Assembly (NCBI GenBank): GCA_019120355.1
Contig: DWVG01000017.1
Coordinates: forward strand, 1 to 57,678
Length of the DNA stretch: 57,678 nucleotides
Direction of reading: 5' to 3'
Origin: Candidatus Ligilactobacillus faecavium
GTDB taxonomy: Bacteria > Bacillota > Bacilli > Lactobacillales > Lactobacillaceae
Made by a program: the position numbers and the translations under genes
The notes under the pieces: generated by a model
The model's database searches: none
What the model was told of the DNA's origin: nothing
Seen by the model: the letters and a program-made list of their open reading frames with translations, nothing else
Shown here: positions 52,131-57,678 of the stretch, piece after piece
Layout: every line of letters begins with the position of its first letter
How positions within the stretch are numbered: position 1 is the stretch's first letter

Positions 52131-53341
52131 TATGCTTTCTTTGTATCAATTTCTTTTGTACTGTGATGAACCCATCCGATATTGATCAAAACCAATAAAG
52201 CCGTTGATAAGAACACCCCGCCGTAACCAAATGCTCCTGAAACCGTTGAACCAATCAACGGACCAAAAATATTTCCCATAAACTGAGCTGATTGATTATA
52301 GCTGAATACCCGGCCTGAGTATTCATTTGGCGAATACTTCGCTAATAATGTCTGAACTTGCGGAAGCAATGCTGCATCTGAAATGCCAACTAAGAACCGC
52401 AAAATTCCTAACTGCCAGACATTTGTTACAAAGGCTTGCGGAATGTAGACTAACATTGCAAAGATCAAACCGCCACGCAAAATCTTCTGCGTTCCGATTT
52501 TATCACCCCATGTTCCGAACAACGGAGCTGCAAACAACGTTGCAATCCCTGGCAAGGCGGCGATGATTCCACTAACCATGTCAACACTATGGCCGCCATG
52601 CAATAATTGTTGAACATATAAACTAATGACTGGTGAAATCGAATTATTTCCAGCCTGAATGATCAACGTTGTAACAAACATTCCAATAATGACTTGCGGA
52701 TATTCAAGCGATTTGAACAATTCGCGGGCCGGAAGCGTCTTTTCCTTTGAAACCGGAGTGAAGTTCCGTTCGTGAACAAAAAACAAGGTCAACGTAAATA
52801 CCGTTGCGTATGCCAGCCCAGTCAAGAAAAAGGTTACTCGATAACCGAATGCTCCGGCAATCGCTCCCCCGAATAATGGTCCGAGAAGCATTCCGGCCGT
52901 TGTCCCGGTCGACAAGGTACTTAATGCTTTCCCGCTATGCTTGCTTGGAACTTGAGAAGCAATCAGCGCTGATGTGTTCGCAACGTATCCGGCAAAGAAT
53001 CCCTGGAGTAACCGCAAAAGAGCTAACTGCCATACATGAGCAACCAATCCCATCGAAGCCATCATGACTCCCATGCCGGCAGCCGAAATCAGCATCACTT
53101 TCTTGCGGCCGTGCCGATCAGCAAATTTTCCCCAAATCGGGGCCATCCATGATGAAACTAAAAAAGTTGCTGAAAAAACGATTCCGCTCCAAAGATTCAA
53201 TTGCATCCGATTAAAATGTCCTAACGTCTTAATATATAAGGACATAAACGGCATGATCAATTGGAATCCCATTCCAACAATAAAGTTTCCAAACCAAAGA
53301 ACCCGCAAGTTTTGTTTCCATTCTGGGATTTTTGCTTTCAA
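52130..53341 (-). CDS. MFS multidrug-type exporter
   Basis: A 403-residue 12-helix major-facilitator protein. Motif A appears as GKFADRHGRKKVML between helices 2 and 3, and motif C as GTTAGMLLGPLFGG in helix 5, which marks drug/proton antiporters of the DHA1 type such as PmrA. The start is TTG, following AGGTGA. No regulator is adjacent. Substrate unknown. Confidence 0.88.
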   Translation of the reverse strand: MKAKIPEWKQNLRVLWFGNFIVGMGFQLIMPFMSLYIKTLGHFNRMQLNLWSGIVFSATFLVSSWMAPIWGKFADRHGRKKVMLISAAGMGVMMASMGLVAHVWQLALLRLLQGFFAGYVANTSALIASQVPSKHSGKALSTLSTGTTAGMLLGPLFGGAIAGAFGYRVTFFLTGLAYATVFTLTLFFVHERNFTPVSKEKTLPARELFKSLEYPQVIIGMFVTTLIIQAGNNSISPVISLYVQQLLHGGHSVDMVSGIIAALPGIATLFAAPLFGTWGDKIGTQKILRGGLIFAMLVYIPQAFVTNVWQLGILRFLVGISDAALLPQVQTLLAKYSPNEYSGRVFSYNQSAQFMGNIFGPLIGSTVSGAFGYGGVFLSTALLVLINIGWVHHSTKEIDTKKA

Positions 53342-53410
53342 AGTCTCACCTCATTCTAACTATTTGTAAGTAAATTCATAACTTACTATTATACACGCTT
53401 TTCAGAAAAA

Positions 53411-53437
53411 AGCTAACTTTTGCGGTGAGCTTTCAAA
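53411..53437 (-). terminator. Terminator after the uracil-DNA glycosylase gene
   Basis: The stem AAAGCT/AGCTTT with a 13-base loop, then a T run on the minus strand. Confidence 0.65.
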
Positions 53438-53440
53438 AAA

Positions 53441-54025
53441 CTATCTCAATAATTGGTCGATTCGATGTTTCAGATCCGGCAAGACCTCTTCTTCAAACCA
53501 CGGATTGCAACTCATCCATAGTTGATTCCGCGGTGAAGGGTGAACCAACGGGAAATATTGTGGCAAATAATCTTGATAATTATGAACAACATCCGTTAGT
53601 TTAGCTGAACTTTTAAGGTGTAAATAATGCTTCGTTGCGTAACTTCCAACTAATAATGTTAATTTCAAATTCGGCATGGCTTCTAACAACCGCGGATGCC
53701 ATTTTTCAGCAAAGCCCTTCCGCGGTGGCAGGTCGCCTGATTTCCCTTTTCCCGGAAAATAAAAGTCCATCGGAAGAACCGCAATTTTACCTGAATGATA
53801 AAATTCTTCGCGGTTAATCCCCATCCAATCGCGAAGCCGGTCACCGCTTTTATCATTCCATACCATTTGGGTATCTTGAGCAACCCTTCCCGGAGCTTGG
53901 CCGACAATTAGGATTTGGGCATTCGCATCAGCATAATATAGCGGATCAATGCCCTGTTTCGTGTATTCTTGATTCATTGGATCTGCTTTGATTTCTTCAA
54001 AAATCTCTTGAAACTGATCTGCCAT
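53441..54025 (-). CDS. Uracil-DNA glycosylase-family protein
   Basis: A 194-residue UDG-superfamily protein. Motif 1 is ILIVGQAPGRVAQ, and motif 2 is LVHPSPRNQLW with the catalytic His. Family-specific aromatic contacts are in MDFYFPGKGKSGD. It has a single Cys (MSCNPW) and so lacks the 4Fe-4S site of family 4 and 5 enzymes. AGGAGGAG precedes the ATG at 54025. It removes uracil or a related damaged base by inference. Confidence 0.88.
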   Translation of the reverse strand: MADQFQEIFEEIKADPMNQEYTKQGIDPLYYADANAQILIVGQAPGRVAQDTQMVWNDKSGDRLRDWMGINREEFYHSGKIAVLPMDFYFPGKGKSGDLPPRKGFAEKWHPRLLEAMPNLKLTLLVGSYATKHYLHLKSSAKLTDVVHNYQDYLPQYFPLVHPSPRNQLWMSCNPWFEEEVLPDLKHRIDQLLR

Positions 54026-54077
54026 TTTTCTCCTCCTAAAATCCTTAATCACCCTTATTATAGTAAAAAAGCAAAGA

Positions 54078-54094
54078 TGTAACAGAACTGTAAA
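54078..54094 (+). promoter_or_regulatory. WalR-type binding site
   Basis: TGTAACAGAACTGTAAA (54078-54094) is an exact match to the WalR/YycF consensus TGTWAH-N5-TGTWAH, about 87 bases before the -35 box of the NlpC/P60 gene. Confidence 0.6.
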
Positions 54095-54180
54095 TTATTA
54101 AGATCATATTAACATCTCCAAAAGCGTATTATATCAACGTTTTAGTTAAATCGATTCTTTTTTTATATATTTTTAATTAT

Positions 54181-54209
54181 TTGACGCATTATGGAAAGCC
54201 CTTTAAAAT
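54181..54209 (+). promoter_or_regulatory. Promoter of the LysM-NlpC/P60 gene
   Basis: The -35 TTGACG (54181-54186) and -10 TAAAAT (54204-54209), 17-base spacer. Confidence 0.65.
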
Positions 54210-54259
54210 ATAATTTGGGTGTATTTTTAAAGTCTATATAGTTATAGGAGTGAAATTTT

Positions 54260-55771
54260 TTGAAGAAAACAGCAAAGAAAATCGTTGCAGGAACAGTAGG
54301 TGCCGCTGGATTGTTTTTAGCTTCAGCAGCAACAACTGCAAATGCTGATTCTGTTCACCACGTTGTTAAGAATGACACTGTGTGGGCCTTATCTCAAAAA
54401 TTTGGAGTTTCAATTAAATCAATTGAACAACTAAACCACATTGATCAAAATACCAATATGATTTATGTTGGCCAAGATTTACAAATTCCAAATAAGGACA
54501 CACAAACTCCGAAGAACAACACACATACATATACTGTTCAATCCGGAGATTCTCTTTGGGCAATCGCTCAAAAATTCAATACAAGTGTTGACCACTTAAA
54601 ACAATTAAATGGTTTAACATCAAACTTGATCTATGTTGGTCAAACATTAAATGTCGATGGTCAAGCTGTTGCACAACCAGCAAAGGCTGCAACACCTGCT
54701 CCAGCTAAGACAGTTGCTCAGCCAGTTCAACAACAAGCACCAGTTGCAAAGGTTTCAGTTACTTCATCAACTCAAAAGGCAGCTCCAGTTGCTTCATCTG
54801 CAACCCAAGTTCAACCATCATCAGTTGCAACTTCAAAGGTTGCTCCTGCAGTTACAAGTTCATCAGCAACAACTGTTTCAAGTTCACAAGCTCCAGTTTC
54901 AAGTTCTGCTTCAACTTCAGTAAGTTCAAGCAGTTCTTCACAACAAACAGTTACAAGCAGTTCAAACTCACAAGCTTCAGTTGCCTCATCTGTTAGTTCT
55001 GCTGCTCCGGCTTCAACAGTTAGCTCACAAAGCAGTTCAAAGCAGGCTGTCATCGCTGCTAACCACATAACCGTTACGGTTAAGACAGGTGATTCCCTTT
55101 ACACGATCGCCCAAGAATACGGTGTATCAGTTGCTTCGTTACGTGAAGCTAATCCAAATTTAGGCAATTCATTGACAGTTGGTCAAAAGATCATCGTTAA
55201 TAATCCAACAAAGAACCCGGCAGCTGCTTCGTCTTCATCACAACAAGCTCAAGCAAGCTCAGCCAGTTCACAACAAGCAGTCCCAGCACCTCAAACACAG
55301 ACTGCTAATAACAATAACCACCAAGTTGCTCAAAGCAACAACAATCAACAACAAAACAACAATAATAATCAAGCTGCCCAAGCAAGCTCACAAACTCAAC
55401 AAAGTTCAACAACACGGACAGGCAGCGGAAACAACGTTGTTTCATTTGCTGAATCATTGATTGGGGTTCCATACGTATACGGCGGAACAACTCCAAGCGG
55501 TTTTGACTGCTCAGGTTTCGTTCAATACGTATACAGTCACTTTGGCGTAAACTTACCACGGACAACAACGCAACAAGAAAATTGCGGTACTCAAATTCCT
55601 GTAAGTCAAGCACAACCAGGTGACTTATACTTCTGGGGTAACAAGGGCTCTGCATACCACGTTGCCATCTGTATTGGCAATGGCCAATACATTGCCGCTC
55701 CAGAACCAGGCCAAAGCGTTTCAATTGGAAGTACCCAATACTTCCAACCATCATTTGCTGTTCGGTTGTAA
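54260..55771 (+). CDS. LysM-NlpC/P60 peptidoglycan hydrolase
   Basis: A 503-residue secreted wall hydrolase. Layout: signal peptide (1-29, ending TANA); LysM 1 (about 33-77), LysM 2 (about 89-132); a Ser/Ala/Gln linker; LysM 3 (about 272-315); a second Gln/Asn/Ser linker; an NlpC/P60 domain (about 390-503). Catalytic Cys is in GFDCSGF and His in AYHVAIC. The start is TTG, with AGGAG ten bases upstream. It cleaves D-Glu-type stem peptide bonds in relatives, for cell separation. A WalR-type box suggests control by the envelope two-component system. Confidence 0.94.
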   Translation: MKKTAKKIVAGTVGAAGLFLASAATTANADSVHHVVKNDTVWALSQKFGVSIKSIEQLNHIDQNTNMIYVGQDLQIPNKDTQTPKNNTHTYTVQSGDSLWAIAQKFNTSVDHLKQLNGLTSNLIYVGQTLNVDGQAVAQPAKAATPAPAKTVAQPVQQQAPVAKVSVTSSTQKAAPVASSATQVQPSSVATSKVAPAVTSSSATTVSSSQAPVSSSASTSVSSSSSSQQTVTSSSNSQASVASSVSSAAPASTVSSQSSSKQAVIAANHITVTVKTGDSLYTIAQEYGVSVASLREANPNLGNSLTVGQKIIVNNPTKNPAAASSSSQQAQASSASSQQAVPAPQTQTANNNNHQVAQSNNNQQQNNNNNQAAQASSQTQQSSTTRTGSGNNVVSFAESLIGVPYVYGGTTPSGFDCSGFVQYVYSHFGVNLPRTTTQQENCGTQIPVSQAQPGDLYFWGNKGSAYHVAICIGNGQYIAAPEPGQSVSIGSTQYFQPSFAVRL

Positions 55772-55789
55772 GATTAAAATTAATTATTA

Positions 55790-55822
55790 AAATAGGCTGT
55801 GACTTTCGTCACAGCCTATTTT
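55790..55822. terminator. Bidirectional terminator between the NlpC/P60 and neopullulanase-like genes
   Basis: A perfect stem AATAGGCTGTGAC/GTCACAGCCTATT followed by T and preceded by A on the other strand. Confidence 0.9.
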
Positions 55823-55827
55823 TTTGT

Positions 55828-57618
55828 TTAAACTTTCAAAATCACAAAGCCATTTTGAGCGATTTTATTTTCATCTTCCATCAAATTCTGGCTCAAAACA
55901 ATTTCGGAATTTTGCGGAATAACAACCTTCACGCTACCATATCCAAAATTAAACAAACAGAACAATTTCTGACCGTCATATTCCCGGGTCAACGTAAAGT
56001 ACCGGTACTTATTGCTTAATTGGCCCCATTCAAGGGTCCCGTCATTTAGCAAATCAGCGTATTCCCGCCGCATTGCAATCGCATTTTTCATGAATTGCAG
56101 CATCGATGAAGACTGATCTTCATCCTTCCACTTCATCGGTGCAAGGTTCGTTGGCACATCTTCACCCGTTACCCCCACTTCAGTTCCATACATGAATGAT
56201 GGAATCCCAATTTGCATAAAGGTAAAGGCAATGATTGCCCGCGCTAGATCTTCTTCGCCGTTACATTCGCTGATCAGCCGCGGAGTTCCAAAACTTTCAA
56301 CCTCGTTGATCAGCGTTTGATTTGTATAAACGGTATTCTTCATTAATGCATCGTTGATTCGCGAAATCATTTCCGTAACGTTTAACTGATGGGTAATGAA
56401 GAAATCATGCATAATCGTATAGAAATCAACGTTATTTGCACTATCAATATAATCCTTGGCCAAATCGCCGTTGGGTAAATATTGATATTGCCCCATTACA
56501 ACAAAATCAGCTTTGATGCTGTGCATTTGTTGGGTCATTAAATTCAGGAATGTCTGATCAACCTCATCGGCATTCAAAATTTCCCAGCCGTCAATATCAA
56601 ACGTTTCGATCCAATACCGGGCAGTTTCCAGCAAGTATTGCTGAACCGTTGGGCTTTGCAGGTTTAATTTCGGCATATGGATGTTGCCGTCAATCGTTAA
56701 GTAATACTTGTCCGGATCTTCATTTTCATTTGGAATCTGAACCGGGAACTGCCGCACCTTGAACCAGCTTGCAAACCGTGATTGCGCTCCAAGGCGTTGA
56801 ACATCTTGCCATTGAAGCGCCATGTCACTCATCCGATCAAGCGGTAGTTGAACCATGACGCGCATTCCACGTTGATGTGCCTTTTGCACAAATTCACGGA
56901 AAAGCTCTTTTGAACCGAACATGTAACTTAAATCATAAAAATCAACCGGATCATTTTTCTGGTTCGAATATGATGCAAAAATTGGCGAAAGCTTAATCCC
57001 GTTGATTCCGAGCTCATCAAGATAATCGAGATGGTCGATCACCCCTTGCAAGTCACCGCCATAAAAGTTTGTCGCCGTCGATTTGTCAAGGTCCCACCGC
57101 GCTTTTTCAAGCGGTTCGTTGTTTTCGTCACCATCCGCAAACCGATCGAGCATAATTTGGTACCACACCGTGTGCTTCGTCCATTCAGGATTTGAATGCA
57201 TCAAAAACATGTTTTGATAATACGGCGTGTTAAACGGGGTTGCCTTTTCCAAGAAATCCGCCATGTAAAGGCGGACGTTGACTGCATCATAAAGCAGTTC
57301 GCCATCATGATCACCAATCAAATGGAAAAGATATTGGGTTCGTTCCCGAACCTTGACTGGAATCGTGATTTCCCAGTAATCATACAAATCCGTTTTTAAG
57401 ATACACTGCATTGCTTCCACGTTCGGCCGGATGATTTCCATATCTTCTTCACTGTCAGCTGCTAGTTTTTGCTGTTTAATGCGATCCAGTTTGCCGTAAA
57501 TGATTTCGACCTGGTGCACATCGGCATGTTTGGTTCGAAGCCGAATTCGAAACTGGTTTTTGCCCGCCAAGTAAGCCATTTCGCTTTCCGGGCGGTGATA
57601 AATTGCCGCCTTTTCCAT
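55828..57618 (-). CDS. Neopullulanase-like GH13 protein with lost catalytic residues
   Basis: A 596-residue protein, full length for the neopullulanase/maltogenic amylase group: an N-terminal CBM34-like domain (1-125), a (beta/alpha)8 domain (about 135-500) and a C-terminal beta domain. Family segments are kept (VWYQIMLDRFADGD, FYGGDLQGVIDHLDYL, MYGTEVGVTG). The four catalytic regions are degenerate: region I reads QLPLDR at 257-262 for DxxxNH, region II WEIL at 345-348 (Asp nucleophile to Leu348, Arg to Glu346), region III MGQY (acid Glu to Gln377), region IV SFGT (HD to F443-G444). The frame is intact. GAGGA precedes the ATG. It is likely a non-hydrolytic, carbohydrate-binding pseudoenzyme. 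Confidence 0.9.
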   Translation of the reverse strand: MEKAAIYHRPESEMAYLAGKNQFRIRLRTKHADVHQVEIIYGKLDRIKQQKLAADSEEDMEIIRPNVEAMQCILKTDLYDYWEITIPVKVRERTQYLFHLIGDHDGELLYDAVNVRLYMADFLEKATPFNTPYYQNMFLMHSNPEWTKHTVWYQIMLDRFADGDENNEPLEKARWDLDKSTATNFYGGDLQGVIDHLDYLDELGINGIKLSPIFASYSNQKNDPVDFYDLSYMFGSKELFREFVQKAHQRGMRVMVQLPLDRMSDMALQWQDVQRLGAQSRFASWFKVRQFPVQIPNENEDPDKYYLTIDGNIHMPKLNLQSPTVQQYLLETARYWIETFDIDGWEILNADEVDQTFLNLMTQQMHSIKADFVVMGQYQYLPNGDLAKDYIDSANNVDFYTIMHDFFITHQLNVTEMISRINDALMKNTVYTNQTLINEVESFGTPRLISECNGEEDLARAIIAFTFMQIGIPSFMYGTEVGVTGEDVPTNLAPMKWKDEDQSSSMLQFMKNAIAMRREYADLLNDGTLEWGQLSNKYRYFTLTREYDGQKLFCLFNFGYGSVKVVIPQNSEIVLSQNLMEDENKIAQNGFVILKV

Positions 57619-57635
57619 AAACTAATTCCTCGCTT

Positions 57636-57678
57636 TTATTTCATAATAATTTTTAAGTTTGTTGGTTGAACTGCCTTG
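57636..57678 (-). CDS. Possible 3' end of an upstream gene (partial)
   Basis: On the minus strand the window begins inside an open frame that encodes KAVQPTNLKIIMK and stops at 57636, 18 bases before the neopullulanase-like start. Too short for a family call; it may be a chance frame. Confidence 0.3.
   Translation of the reverse strand, partial: KAVQPTNLKIIMK

Overview
The window is a stretch of chromosome from a low-GC Gram-positive bacterium, most likely the family Lactobacillaceae. Pointers to this are the peptidase set PepX/PepI/PepC, a second divergent PRPP synthetase, serine-rich LPXTG surface proteins with a class A sortase, ECF-type vitamin transport, the gene order rsmG-noc-parA-parB-DUF951-ychF-DUF1129, strong AGGAGG-type ribosome binding sites and frequent TTG/GTG starts. 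I cannot fix the genus from the sequence alone. No prophage, insertion sequence, CRISPR array, rRNA or tRNA was seen.

Layout. 1-9000: DNA glycosylase, gpmA, cystathionine beta-lyase with an AI-2E transporter, galM with a HAD phosphatase, galE, a GntR regulator and guaC, mostly on the minus strand. 9000-11100: guanine riboswitch, xpt and pbuX (purine salvage). 11100-18750: cardiolipin synthase, DUF915 hydrolase, an orphan PTS EIIC, a CPA2 antiporter with its own leader terminator, and pepX. 18800-25300: a 1391-residue serine-rich adhesin, a DUF4097 protein and pepI. 25500-32500: a MurJ/SpoVB-like flippase, fructokinase with two cre-like sites, a glyoxalase-fold protein, a preQ1-riboswitch operon (queT, a DUF2829/Tad2-family protein and an SDR), degV and trxA-crcB-crcB. 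32500-41600: a second serine-rich LPXTG protein, srtA, a YfhO-type membrane protein, pepC, an L,D-transpeptidase and a divergent prs. 41700-47700: a small XRE regulator, then the chromosome-partition block rsmG-noc-parA-parB with a degenerate parS. 47800-57678: a degenerate alpha/beta hydrolase, a candidate small RNA, a zinc-type ABC operon with Zur-like boxes, a folate-type riboswitch with a FolT-like gene, an MFS exporter, a uracil-DNA glycosylase, a LysM-NlpC/P60 hydrolase with a WalR-type box, and a neopullulanase homologue.

How the parts fit. Several genes serve the cell envelope: sortase and two LPXTG substrates, YfhO, L,D-transpeptidase, flippase, NlpC/P60 and cardiolipin synthase. Three riboswitch candidates (guanine, preQ1, tetrahydrofolate) each control a salvage or uptake gene for a nucleobase- or pterin-type compound, which fits a nutritionally dependent organism.

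Most notable: (1) the GH13 neopullulanase homologue at 55828-57618 is full length but has lost all three catalytic acids; (2) a family of three dispersed intergenic elements of about 120 bp (7743, 25303, 42081), each followed by a terminator hairpin; (3) a DUF2829 protein, the family of the Thoeris inhibitor Tad2, inside a preQ1-controlled operon; (4) a promoter-terminator unit with no ORF at 48527-48687, a candidate small RNA beside the zinc operon.
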